Source: Deltaproteobacteria bacterium (GTDB lineage Bacteria > Desulfobacterota > Desulfomonilia > UBA1062). From it: a DNA stretch of 64,000 bases. The notes beneath the pieces were generated by a model. That model was not told where the DNA came from. It did not search any database and saw only the letters and a program-made list of their open reading frames with translations. Of this stretch, positions 17,111-25,294 are shown one piece after another; within the stretch, counting starts at the first letter, position 1; each line of letters starts with the position of its first letter. The translations under genes were made by a program, and so were the position numbers. Where the stretch lies: positions 1-64,000 of the forward strand of contig JAKPQL010000063.1 of the NCBI GenBank assembly GCA_029547045.1, given 5' to 3'.

Positions 17111-18259
17111 TCAGTACAGCTCGTACTTCACGAGTCTGCCGTCCAGCTGGCCGTTCTTGAGGGGTTTCTTCCACGCGGTCCTGAGCCCCACGCTCTTGAT
17201 GAGCTCGCGGTTGCCGAAGTAGACATACGCAGTGGAGCCGGTGCATTGCCGCTTGAGGAAGTCGCCGAATCCCTTCATGAAGGCGGCCATGTCCTGACCG
17301 CCGTGCATCCTCAGCCCGTAGGGCGGATTGCACACGATGACGCTGTCCCTGATGGGGGCGAGGTCGGCAAACGCCTTCCCACTGAGCCTGATGGCATCAC
17401 CCGAGGGGAGCATGCGGCTGTTGGCCCGCGCCATGCCGATGGCCCGCTCGGAGATGTCGCTGCCCGCGATGAGCCCCTTCGGCAGCGGCCTGATGGCCGC
17501 ATCGGCCTCACTCTTCACCCTGTGCCAGGCCTGAGCGTCGAAGTCGGGCAGGCAGGTGAAACCGAAGGATCTGCGCAGAAAGGCCGCCGGCACCCTGCAG
17601 TAGTGCATGAGGGCCTCGCACAGGAGCGTGCCGGAGCCGCACATGGGGTCGTACAGGGGTACTTCGCCGTCCCAGGAGCTCAGGCGGATGACGGCCGCGG
17701 CCAGGGTCTCCTGCATGGGGGCGTCCACCGACTCCCTGCGGTACCCCCTGCGGTGGAGCGAGCCGCCCGATGCGTCCAGGTAGATGGTGGCCCTGTTGTC
17801 CGCGATGTGGAGGTTGAAACAGACGTCCGCGTCGATCCTGGCCACGCTGGGCCTGTCCCCGCACGCATCCCGGAAGCTGTCCACGATGGCGTCCTTGAGG
17901 ACCAGGGCCGCGTACTGGGAGTGGCGGATCCTGCTGCCGCTCACGTTGGCCGAGATCACGAAGGTCTTGCCCAGGCCGAAGATGCTGGTCCACGGCAGGG
18001 ACCGGGCGGTCTTGTACAGGTAGTCGGTGCTGTGGCAGTCGAACACGATGAGCGGCGCGAGCACCCTGCTGATGATGCGGGCCGTGTAGGTGATGCGGTA
18101 GAGCGCCTCCGGCGTCGCGGTGAAGTGAAGGCCGTGGAAGGCCGGCTTCACCTGTACGGCACCCAGGTCTTCCAGCTCACGGGCGGCCAGGTCCTCCATG
18201 CCGTCTGCCGCCTGGGCGAAATAGCTGTCGTGCTTCTGATAGGTGTATATCACGCGCAC
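17111..18259 (-). CDS. THUMP-domain class I RNA methyltransferase (RlmL-N/YpsC family)
   Basis: 382 aa. The N-terminal half (YFAQAADGMEDLAARELEDLG..., FNLHIADNRATIYLDASGGSLHRRGYR) is a THUMP plus ferredoxin-like RNA-binding module. The C-terminal half is a SAM methyltransferase with DPMCGSGTLLCEAL (SAM loop, near residue 207) and the catalytic NPPYGLRM motif that marks N2-guanine/N6-adenine methylation. Family members modify 23S rRNA G2445 (RlmL-type) or related guanines. The exact target base is inferred only from family. It is convergent with tRNA-Asp. Confidence 0.92.
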   Translation of the reverse strand: MRVIYTYQKHDSYFAQAADGMEDLAARELEDLGAVQVKPAFHGLHFTATPEALYRITYTARIISRVLAPLIVFDCHSTDYLYKTARSLPWTSIFGLGKTFVISANVSGSRIRHSQYAALVLKDAIVDSFRDACGDRPSVARIDADVCFNLHIADNRATIYLDASGGSLHRRGYRRESVDAPMQETLAAAVIRLSSWDGEVPLYDPMCGSGTLLCEALMHYCRVPAAFLRRSFGFTCLPDFDAQAWHRVKSEADAAIRPLPKGLIAGSDISERAIGMARANSRMLPSGDAIRLSGKAFADLAPIRDSVIVCNPPYGLRMHGGQDMAAFMKGFGDFLKRQCTGSTAYVYFGNRELIKSVGLRTAWKKPLKNGQLDGRLVKYELY

Positions 18260-18393
18260 CCCTTCGTGTCCCGCTCCCTACACCCGCAGCGCATCCCAAG
18301 TCCAGGGGAATCCGAATGATCCGGGCAGGCCCGGCGCCTCCTCCGGAGATCCCGCCATTGACAAGGGGGCCCCCACCTGCTTGAAGAACCCTC

Positions 18394-19905
18394 ATGGACA
18401 CGGTCCTCATCCACCCTCCCCTGTCGCGGCCCTGTGAACCCCCTGCCGGGATCGCGCTGCTCGCCGGCGCCCTGCAGGCCCACGGCATCCCTCATCTGGA
18501 AGTCGACGCGAACCTGGAGGGGGTCCTGCACCTGCTCGAGGGGGAGGTACAGGGGGAGGACACCTTCACCAGGAGGGCCAGGGCACACCGGGAGGAAAAC
18601 CTCGCCCTCCTGAGGGGCGGACACGGCTTCCGGGACCGGGGACACTATATCCGGGCCGCGAGCGAGATCAGCCGCATCCTCGAGGTCCGCGCCCTGCCCC
18701 TCGGAACCCGGCTCGGCCTGAACAACCTCCAGCACGACGAGCTCTCGCCCCTGCGGAGCGCGGACCTCGTCCGCCGGGCCGAAGAGCCGGAAGGGGACGT
18801 CTTTGCGCCGTACCTTTGCTCGCGGCTGACCGCCCTGCTGGAAGCGGAGACCCCGCGCACCGTGGGCCTGTCGCTCAACTTCATGAGCCAGGCTCTGAGC
18901 GCCTTTGCCGCCGTGGGGCTGCTCAGGTCGCTGGATGCGGGCATACGGATCGTCCTGGGAGGCGGCCTCGTCACCTCGTGGCTGAAGGGGCCGCTGAAGG
19001 ACAACCCCTTTGCCGGCCTGGTGGACGAGATGGTGGCCGGCCCGGGGGAGATACGGCTCCTCGAACTGACAGGGGTTCGCCCCACGCACCCTTCCTGGAC
19101 CCCAGACTACGACGCGTTCAGGGACCTGCCCTACCTCTCGCCGGGCTTCGTGCTGCCGTTCGCCGCCTCCACCGGGTGCTGCTGGGGGAGGTGCTCCTTC
19201 TGCCCGGAGCGCGCCGAGCAGAACCGGTATGCGTGCATCCCGCCCGGGGACGTGCCGGCGCAGGTGGGCGACCTGTGCGGACGCTATGCGCCCTCGCTCG
19301 TCCACTTCACGGACAACGCCATGAGCCCTGCCCTGCTCGCGGCCATGGCCGGATCGGGCCTGGACACACCGTGGTACGGGTTCGCCAGGCTCACCCCACA
19401 CCTCGCGGACCCTGACTTCTGCAGGGCGCTGCGGCGCTCAGGCTGCGCCATGCTCCAGCTGGGACTCGAGTCCGGCGACCAGGCCGTGCTGGACTCCCTG
19501 GACAAGGGCATCCGGCTCGAGGACGCCTCCCGGGCGCTGAGAACCCTGCACGGTGCAGGCATCGGAACTTACGTGTACCTCCTCTTCGGCACCCCGGCCG
19601 AGGACGAACAAAGCGCCCGGACGACCCTGGAGTATGTGGCGTCACACGCCGCGTACATCGACTTCCTGAACCTGTCCATCTTCAACCTGCCCCGGTACGG
19701 CGACGAGGCGGGTTCGCTCGAGACCTACGACTTTACAGACGGCGACCTTTCCCTCTACCAGGGATTCACACACCCCAGGGGCTGGGAGAGGAACCTGGTG
19801 CGCAGGTTCCTGGACCGGGAATTCAGACGCCACCCGGCCATCGCTGGCATCGTCCGGAACGACCCGCCCTTCTTCACCTCGAACCACGCACCGTTCTTCT
19901 GCTAG
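18394..19905 (+). CDS. B12-binding radical SAM protein, function unknown
   Basis: 503 aa. The N-terminus MDTVLIHPPLSRPCEPPAGIALLAGALQAHG begins a cobalamin-binding-like domain (ends near RIVLGGGLVTSWL). The radical SAM core has C263-x3-C267-x2-C270 in GCCWGRCSFCPE, then LQLGLESGDQAVLDSLDKGI and YLLFGTPAEDEQSARTTLEYV, which are typical of the MiaB/B12 SAM C-terminal barrel. It stands alone between the methyltransferase and helicase genes, so context gives no substrate. An extra Cys (C262) lies directly before the cluster motif. Confidence 0.88.
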   Translation: MDTVLIHPPLSRPCEPPAGIALLAGALQAHGIPHLEVDANLEGVLHLLEGEVQGEDTFTRRARAHREENLALLRGGHGFRDRGHYIRAASEISRILEVRALPLGTRLGLNNLQHDELSPLRSADLVRRAEEPEGDVFAPYLCSRLTALLEAETPRTVGLSLNFMSQALSAFAAVGLLRSLDAGIRIVLGGGLVTSWLKGPLKDNPFAGLVDEMVAGPGEIRLLELTGVRPTHPSWTPDYDAFRDLPYLSPGFVLPFAASTGCCWGRCSFCPERAEQNRYACIPPGDVPAQVGDLCGRYAPSLVHFTDNAMSPALLAAMAGSGLDTPWYGFARLTPHLADPDFCRALRRSGCAMLQLGLESGDQAVLDSLDKGIRLEDASRALRTLHGAGIGTYVYLLFGTPAEDEQSARTTLEYVASHAAYIDFLNLSIFNLPRYGDEAGSLETYDFTDGDLSLYQGFTHPRGWERNLVRRFLDREFRRHPAIAGIVRNDPPFFTSNHAPFFC

Positions 19906-20054
19906 GGTACCGTGATTTTTGTGCTGGCATTTCCCGGAAAATCAGCTATAAGGGCGCACACGTATCCCAGCGCACCACCTTCAAAGGAAGCCCGCCGCTG
20001 ATCCTTTGCGTGTCTGCGAAACGGTTTACGACTACGAACCAAAGGAGCTTCAGC

Positions 20055-21644
20055 GTGGATACCTTCAGGGACCTCGGCCTGTCCGAGGTCATGCTCAAAA
20101 CGATCGCCGGCAAGGGCTTTGGTGAACCCACCGCCATCCAGCAGGCCATCATCCCCTTCCTCATGGACTCCCGGCGCGACGTGGTGGCCCAGGCCGAGAC
20201 CGGCACGGGCAAGACCGCGGCCTTTGCCATACCCATCCTCGAGCGCCTGGGCAATCCGGACGGCCGCGTGAAGGCCCTGGTGCTCGTTCCCACCCGGGAA
20301 CTGGCCATCCAGGTGGCCGGAGAGATCCGGTCGCTCTGCCCCGGCAGGAGGATCCAGGTCGTCGCGGTCTACGGGGGCCAGCCCTTCGCCCCGCAGCGCA
20401 GCGCCCTGAAGCACGGTGCGGACATCGTGGTGGGCACCACGGGCCGCATCCTCGACCACCTCGAGAAGAGGACGCTGTGCCTGAAGGACCTCACGGACCT
20501 GGTGCTGGACGAGGCGGACGAGATGCTGGACATGGGCTTCGTGGACGACATCGCGGCCATCATGGCCCACACCCCCGGGGGCAGGCGCACCATGCTCTTT
20601 TCCGCCACCATGCCGAAAGAGGTCCTGGCCATTGCCAGGCGCCACATGGGTGCATACGAGACCATCGCCACGGGCCCGGAGAACCACGCCCGGCGGCTCA
20701 TCGACCAGGTCTACGTGGAGGTGCGCGAACAGGACCGGTTCGAGGCCCTGTGCCGCATCATCGACCGCGAGCCCGGCTTCTACGGCCTGGTGTTCTGCCG
20801 CACCCGCACCGAGACCGTGTCGGTCGCGGACATGCTCCTCGAGCGCGGGTATGCCGCCGAGTGCATCCACGGCGAGATCGAGCAGGCCGAGCGGGAGCGC
20901 ATCATGAAGCGGCTCCGCTCGCGGCAGACCACCGTCATGGTGGCCACGGACGTGGCTGCCCGGGGCATCGACGTCCGCGACCTCACCCATGTCATCAACT
21001 ACGACCCGCCCCAGGACCCGGACTCCTACGTGCACCGCATCGGCCGCACCGGGAGGGCGGGCCGGACGGGCACGGCCGTCACCCTGGTCATCCCGCGGGA
21101 GCGGCGCGCCCTGGACCTCATCCGGCGCACCACGGGCAAGGCCATGCGCCGCGGGGGCGTCCCGGCGGTGGCGGACATCATCGCGGCCAGGCGCGCGCGC
21201 ATCGAGGAGGTGATCAGGCAGGTCATGCACGGGGAGGATGCAGGCCCGTATGCCCTGCTGGCGGCATCCCTCCTGGAGGGCACGGAACCTGCAGTGGTGC
21301 TGGCCTCGTGTCTGCGCCACGCCTACGGCGACGAGCTGGACCCGAAGGCGTACCGGGAGATCCGCGCGCTTGCACCCCAGGCCGAGTCAAAACAGCACAC
21401 CCGCCTCTTCGTGGCGCGCGGCCGCAGGCACGGCATGACGCACAGGAACCTGCTGCGGTTCATCCGGGAGCACACCGGGGTGAAGGAGCGGCTGGTGAAA
21501 GACATCGAGATCAGAGACGATTTCGCCTTCCTCACGGTGCCGCCGGCAGAGGCAGCGCTCATCCAGAAGCGGTTCGGCCGGTCCGGGGGCCGTCCCCTCG
21601 TGGGCATCGCCAGGCCCGGACAGGGCCGCAAGATGGCGGGATGA
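20055..21644 (+). CDS. DEAD-box ATP-dependent RNA helicase with DbpA-type RNA-binding domain
   Basis: 529 aa. All helicase motifs are present: Q motif near GEPTAIQQAIIP, AETGTGKT (motif I), PTRELAIQ, TTGRIL, DEADEMLDMGF (motif II), SATMP (III), VATDVAARGIDV (V) and HRIGRTGRAG (VI). The C-terminus (THRNLLRFIREHTGVKERLVKDIEIRDDFAFLTV) is a DbpA/CsdA-like RNA-binding fold. It probably assists ribosome assembly or cold-shock mRNA unwinding (DeaD/CsdA group). The GTG at 20055 is preferred because AAAGGAG lies seven bases upstream; an in-frame ATG at 20010 has no ribosome site. Confidence 0.95.
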   Translation: MDTFRDLGLSEVMLKTIAGKGFGEPTAIQQAIIPFLMDSRRDVVAQAETGTGKTAAFAIPILERLGNPDGRVKALVLVPTRELAIQVAGEIRSLCPGRRIQVVAVYGGQPFAPQRSALKHGADIVVGTTGRILDHLEKRTLCLKDLTDLVLDEADEMLDMGFVDDIAAIMAHTPGGRRTMLFSATMPKEVLAIARRHMGAYETIATGPENHARRLIDQVYVEVREQDRFEALCRIIDREPGFYGLVFCRTRTETVSVADMLLERGYAAECIHGEIEQAERERIMKRLRSRQTTVMVATDVAARGIDVRDLTHVINYDPPQDPDSYVHRIGRTGRAGRTGTAVTLVIPRERRALDLIRRTTGKAMRRGGVPAVADIIAARRARIEEVIRQVMHGEDAGPYALLAASLLEGTEPAVVLASCLRHAYGDELDPKAYREIRALAPQAESKQHTRLFVARGRRHGMTHRNLLRFIREHTGVKERLVKDIEIRDDFAFLTVPPAEAALIQKRFGRSGGRPLVGIARPGQGRKMAG

Positions 21645-21656
21645 GGCCGGGCACCG

Positions 21657-22460
21657 TTACGGGCCCGTGTCCCTGATGATCGTGCCGGAGACCATGCCCC
21701 AGTTGTCCTGGTAGATCATGTAGCGCGAAAGCCGGTACGGGTCTGCATTGCGCGTAAGAGGCGAGAGCACCGGCCCCCAGGTGATGACGAAGGCGCAGGA
21801 ATACCCGGCGTCTTGCACGGCCTGACGGGCGGCCTCGGAGTATATGCCGTTGGGGTAGAAGAAGCCCTTTACCTTCACGCCCAGCCGCTCCTGGAGCACG
21901 TCCTTCGACCCCGCGATCTCGCGGACAAACCCCTTGGGGTCCTTCTCACGGAATTCCTGTTTCAGGTGGAGGTGGTAGTAGCCGTGGGCGCCCACCTCGC
22001 AGCCGTCTCTCGCCAGCTCCGAGAGCTGCTCCCAGGTGAGGCTGTAGGACTTCCTGCCGATGATTGCCGGGTAGATGCCGAGCACGGGCCTGATGCCCCG
22101 GGGCCTGAAAACCTGGCGGTAGGCCGGGTAGACGGTGGCGTTGCCGTCGTCGATGGTGACGAGCACGTTGTGCGCCCCCTTCACCCTTCCCGCAACGAGG
22201 TCGGCCAGGCTCACGAACCGGAACCCTTTTGTCCTGAGGAGGTCCATCTGCGAGGCGAGTTCCTCGAGGGAGACGTCCCCGGGAAACTTCTGGTTGCCGT
22301 GGAACGAGTGGTAGCAGAGCACGTAGGCCTTCGCGTCCCCAGCATGCGCCCTGCCCGCTCCGGCAAGGCACGCCGCGGATACGAGCATGAGGACCAGCGC
22401 CACGTGCACAGCCGCTGCCCCGGACTTGTGTCTTTCTCCATGGTTCGAGCAGGCGGTCAT
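21657..22460 (-). CDS. Secreted polysaccharide deacetylase (NodB/CE4 family)
   Basis: 267 aa. A signal peptide (VHVALVLMLVSAACLAGAGRAHAG) precedes the CE4 core: YVLCYHSF, the first NodB motif as TIDDGNATVY (canonical TFDDG), the metal-binding GAHGYYHLHL (HxxxH-like) and FFYPNGIYS. It probably deacetylates a cell-envelope or extracellular glycan. Ile in place of Phe in the first motif is common in the subfamily. It is convergent with the helicase gene (12-base gap) and is a separate unit from the small membrane protein upstream. Confidence 0.88.
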   Translation of the reverse strand: MTACSNHGERHKSGAAAVHVALVLMLVSAACLAGAGRAHAGDAKAYVLCYHSFHGNQKFPGDVSLEELASQMDLLRTKGFRFVSLADLVAGRVKGAHNVLVTIDDGNATVYPAYRQVFRPRGIRPVLGIYPAIIGRKSYSLTWEQLSELARDGCEVGAHGYYHLHLKQEFREKDPKGFVREIAGSKDVLQERLGVKVKGFFYPNGIYSEAARQAVQDAGYSCAFVITWGPVLSPLTRNADPYRLSRYMIYQDNWGMVSGTIIRDTGP

Positions 22461-22489
22461 GCTGTGATCATCTCTGGCTCATCTTGTCG

Positions 22490-22909
22490 CTACTCATTGG
22501 ATTGTATGTTTGTCAACATTTTTCCGGACTTCATCTTCTGCTTTGCGAGGCACTCTTCACAAATGCCGTGGCTGGATCTCAGAGACTGGCTCTTTTCGAT
22601 ATACTTCTCGAAACTCACCCATTTGTCATCTACCAATACCCTCCTGCACCATGCGCAGACCTTCAGGAATTCCTCGACCCTCCTTGCTCTGTATTGAATA
22701 ACAAGGGTTGTAGTTATGACGATTAGTGCAGTGACAAGGATCGAGAGGGTCTCAAGTATGTATTCCTGCAGCCTGCAGGGCGTTGGTGGTGCTCCCCAGA
22801 GAAGGTGAGGCAGGTCGATGAACTCATCAAGCCATAAAACCAGCAGCACGATGGAGAATAATCCCGCTTCGCCACCGATTGTCAACCAGTCTCTGGTCTT
22901 TGGTTTCAT
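22490..22909 (-). CDS. Small membrane protein with C-terminal Cys-rich module
   Basis: 139 aa. Two TM helices (AGLFSIVLLVLWLDEFIDL; ILVTALIVITTTLVIQY) are followed by a cytoplasmic tail with VCAWCRRVLVDDKWVSFEKYI...HGICEEC, a C-x2-C ... C-x2-C unit. The tail matches the module that ends the protein at 1123-2142 in spacing and wording (I/V-C-x2-C, W, HGIC-x2-C). No enzymatic domain is present. The region here has visibly lower G+C than the flanks. It may be a sensor or assembly partner; no function can be assigned. Confidence 0.7.
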   Translation of the reverse strand: MKPKTRDWLTIGGEAGLFSIVLLVLWLDEFIDLPHLLWGAPPTPCRLQEYILETLSILVTALIVITTTLVIQYRARRVEEFLKVCAWCRRVLVDDKWVSFEKYIEKSQSLRSSHGICEECLAKQKMKSGKMLTNIQSNE

Positions 22910-23072
22910 CGTTTTTCGAGACTCCGATTCATTAATAATGGCCGAGGTGGTATCCTTGTCAAGCAGGAGAATGCCAACATTTTGGTATGCAGAAAACCGC
23001 CATGACGATCGATGGTGATATCTATCCCTTCAGGATCAACTATGCTATTTCCTGATAGAAAGGGTTATCGAC

Positions 23073-23750
23073 ATGAGAATACTCCTGGTTGAAGACGACC
23101 GCCAGACAGCCGGCCTCATCCGGAAGATGCTCACCCAGGCAGGGTACACCGTGGAACATGCCACGGACGGGGAAGACGGGCTCATGCTGGCCCTCAACGA
23201 GCACTTCGATGCGGCGATTCTCGACATCATGCTCCCCAGGCTTGATGGCATACAACTTATCGAAAGGATTCGAGGGCACGGGAGAATACTCCCTGTCATA
23301 TTCCTCAGCGCCCGGAGTTCCGTGGATGACCGTATAAAAGGTCTCCGGGCAGGCGGGGACGACTACATGGTCAAGCCCTTTGCCCTTTCCGAACTTCTGA
23401 CCCGCGTCCAGGCCCTGATCCGCCGTGCCACATCCATGAGCGAGCCGACAACGCTGAAGGTGGGGAACCTCACCATGGACCTCCTCTCGAGAAAGGTATC
23501 CCGTTCCAACCAGAATATCGACCTCCAGAACCTGGAATTCTCCCTCCTTGAATACCTCATGCGGAATGCCGGGCGGGTCGTGTCCAAAACCATGATCATC
23601 GAACATGTCTGGGACTACAGCTTCGACCCGCACACCAACGTGGTGGAGGCCCGCATCTGCCATCTCAGGGACAAGATCGACCGCCCCTTCGAGAAGAAGC
23701 TGATCCATACCATCCGCGGGGCAGGGTACATCCTTGAAGAAAGAGAGTAA
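23073..23750 (+). CDS. OmpR/PhoB-family response regulator (PmrA-like context)
   Basis: 225 aa. The receiver domain has acidic D8/D9, the phosphoacceptor D51 in AAILDIMLPRLDG, and Lys in MVKPFALSELL. The C-terminal winged helix (LEFSLLEYLMRNAGRVVSKTMIIEHVWDYSFDPHTNVVEARICHLRDKI) is the OmpR DNA-binding fold. It overlaps the histidine kinase gene by 17 bases. An arn operon lies immediately downstream, with three 11-bp-spaced repeats upstream of arnT suited to an OmpR-family dimer. Control of lipid A modification is therefore likely, but is inferred. AAAGGG precedes ATG 23073. Confidence 0.95.
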   Translation: MRILLVEDDRQTAGLIRKMLTQAGYTVEHATDGEDGLMLALNEHFDAAILDIMLPRLDGIQLIERIRGHGRILPVIFLSARSSVDDRIKGLRAGGDDYMVKPFALSELLTRVQALIRRATSMSEPTTLKVGNLTMDLLSRKVSRSNQNIDLQNLEFSLLEYLMRNAGRVVSKTMIIEHVWDYSFDPHTNVVEARICHLRDKIDRPFEKKLIHTIRGAGYILEERE

Positions 23751-25128
23751 ATTCTTCAGCACCGTCTCCTCGCGGCTTGCCCTCTGGTATGCCGTGCTGT
23801 TCGCGGCAGCATACCTCATCAGCTTCATGGCAGTTCACATCATACTCTCATCGACCCTCACAAAGCGCATGGACAACGATCTGCTCGCAGAGCTCAGGGA
23901 ATTCGAGATGCTCTACCGCACCAGCGGAATCGAGTCCATCAGAACGCTAATAGTCCAGGAGGCCGAAGCAGAAGGCATCGACCGTGTGTTCATCATGGTC
24001 ACCTCACCAGGGAAGGAAATCATTGCCTCATCGAACATGAACGGCTGGAAGGACATTCCCCCATCCGCAGGAGTCCCGGTCTCCATGGAGGGGGCGTATT
24101 ATGAGACCTTTCCCTCCAAGGCCCACCCGGATGGAATCAGGATGGCACACCGGGTCATGGGGGACGGCAATGTCATAACCATCGGCATGGATATGGGAGG
24201 TGACATGGCCATCCTCGATGCCTTTACCGAGGTTTCATTGACAGCCATGGTTCTTGCCCTGATCGTTGGCGCGGTCACGGGATGGTATGTCTCGCGGAAG
24301 GCCATGCTCGGCGTGGAACGGGTGCGGCTGACGGCCTCGGGCATAGGCTCGGGGAACATATCTTCCCGCGTCCCCCTGGGCCATGAAGGAGAGGAGATCA
24401 GGAATCTTGCAAACACCTTCAACTCCATGCTCGACCGGATCGAGTCCCTCATCGCCAACCTGAAAGAGGTGACCAACAACATTGCCCACGAACTGAGGAG
24501 CCCCCTGACGAGGATACGGAACGCGACCGAGAACATACTCTCGGAGGATATGGACAGACCCCGTCGCCAGGATGCCGCCGCCATGGTCATTGAGGAATGC
24601 GATCACATGGCGGGCATCATCAACACCATGCTGGAGATAGCAGAGACCGATGCGGGCATCATCCGGATTGCCAGGGAACAGCTCGACCTTGGCGATCTCA
24701 TTCGAAAGGCACATGAGCTCTTCGGAGTCGTTGCCGAAGACAACGGGGTATCCTTTGACATCGAGGTCCCGCCCGAGGCTCTGTTTATCGAGGGGGATAC
24801 CGTGCGTCTGCAGCGGTGTATATCCAATCTCCTGGACAACGCCCTCAAGTTTACCCCCCGGGGCGGCAGGGTGACGATATCCGCGCGGAGACTGTCGGAC
24901 CGCTTGGAAATGGTGGTGAGGGATACGGGAGAAGGCATCGCCCAAGAGGATCTCCCGCACATCTTCGAGAAGTTCTATCGTTCGGACAAGAGCCGGTCGA
25001 CCCCGGGAAACGGTCTCGGGCTCAGCCTCGTCCAGTCCTTCGTGAAGGCCCATCACGGGGAGATCACGGTGCACAGCCGCACCGGAGAGGGAACCGCCTT
25101 TACGATCATTCTCCCGATCGCGTCCTGA
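23734..25128 (+). CDS. Membrane histidine kinase, partner of the response regulator at 23073
   Basis: 464 aa. TM1 (LALWYAVLFAAAYLISFMAVHIIL) and TM2 (VSLTAMVLALIVGAVTGWYVSRK) flank a periplasmic sensor of about 115 residues. A HAMP linker precedes the HisKA helix with phospho-acceptor H252 in NNIAHELRSPLTRIRNATE. The ATPase has the N box (NLLDNALKFTPRGG), G1 (DTGEGIAQEDLPHIFEKFYRSDKS) and G2 (GNGLGLSLVQ) motifs. The sensor loop includes acidic residues but no pattern that identifies the signal. Position beside arn genes suggests a PmrB/PhoQ-like role (cationic peptides, metals). Confidence 0.95.
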   Translation: MKKESKFFSTVSSRLALWYAVLFAAAYLISFMAVHIILSSTLTKRMDNDLLAELREFEMLYRTSGIESIRTLIVQEAEAEGIDRVFIMVTSPGKEIIASSNMNGWKDIPPSAGVPVSMEGAYYETFPSKAHPDGIRMAHRVMGDGNVITIGMDMGGDMAILDAFTEVSLTAMVLALIVGAVTGWYVSRKAMLGVERVRLTASGIGSGNISSRVPLGHEGEEIRNLANTFNSMLDRIESLIANLKEVTNNIAHELRSPLTRIRNATENILSEDMDRPRRQDAAAMVIEECDHMAGIINTMLEIAETDAGIIRIAREQLDLGDLIRKAHELFGVVAEDNGVSFDIEVPPEALFIEGDTVRLQRCISNLLDNALKFTPRGGRVTISARRLSDRLEMVVRDTGEGIAQEDLPHIFEKFYRSDKSRSTPGNGLGLSLVQSFVKAHHGEITVHSRTGEGTAFTIILPIAS

Positions 25129-25215
25129 GAGTATGCAGGCATCCGATCCCGGTTCCATCCCCGGGACCTGTCTGTGTCACCCGTATCTTCAAGCAGCAAG
25201 GAACATTACCAGATC

Positions 25216-25257
25216 ATAATCTTTCGGTAATCTCGGCGTAATCCGTGCTGGATATAT
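25216..25257 (+). promoter_or_regulatory. Triple 11-bp-spaced repeat (response-regulator box) at the arn promoter
   Basis: ATAATC (25216-25221), GTAATC (25227-25232) and GTAATC (25238-25243) are separated by five bases each, giving an exact 11-base period. A TATATC-like -10 lies at 25252-25257, so the repeats overlap the -35 region. This is the classic layout for activation by an OmpR/PmrA-family regulator (direct hexamers spaced by five). I did not see the same repeats upstream of the regulator gene. Confidence 0.65.
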
Positions 25258-25294
25258 CCACAGGGCATATTCGACAGGAAAATGGTAGGCTTTC

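Noticed and set aside
20010-20054. ATG at 20010 as the DEAD-box helicase start.
   Set aside because: No ribosome site there; GTG 20055 has AAAGGAG seven bases before.
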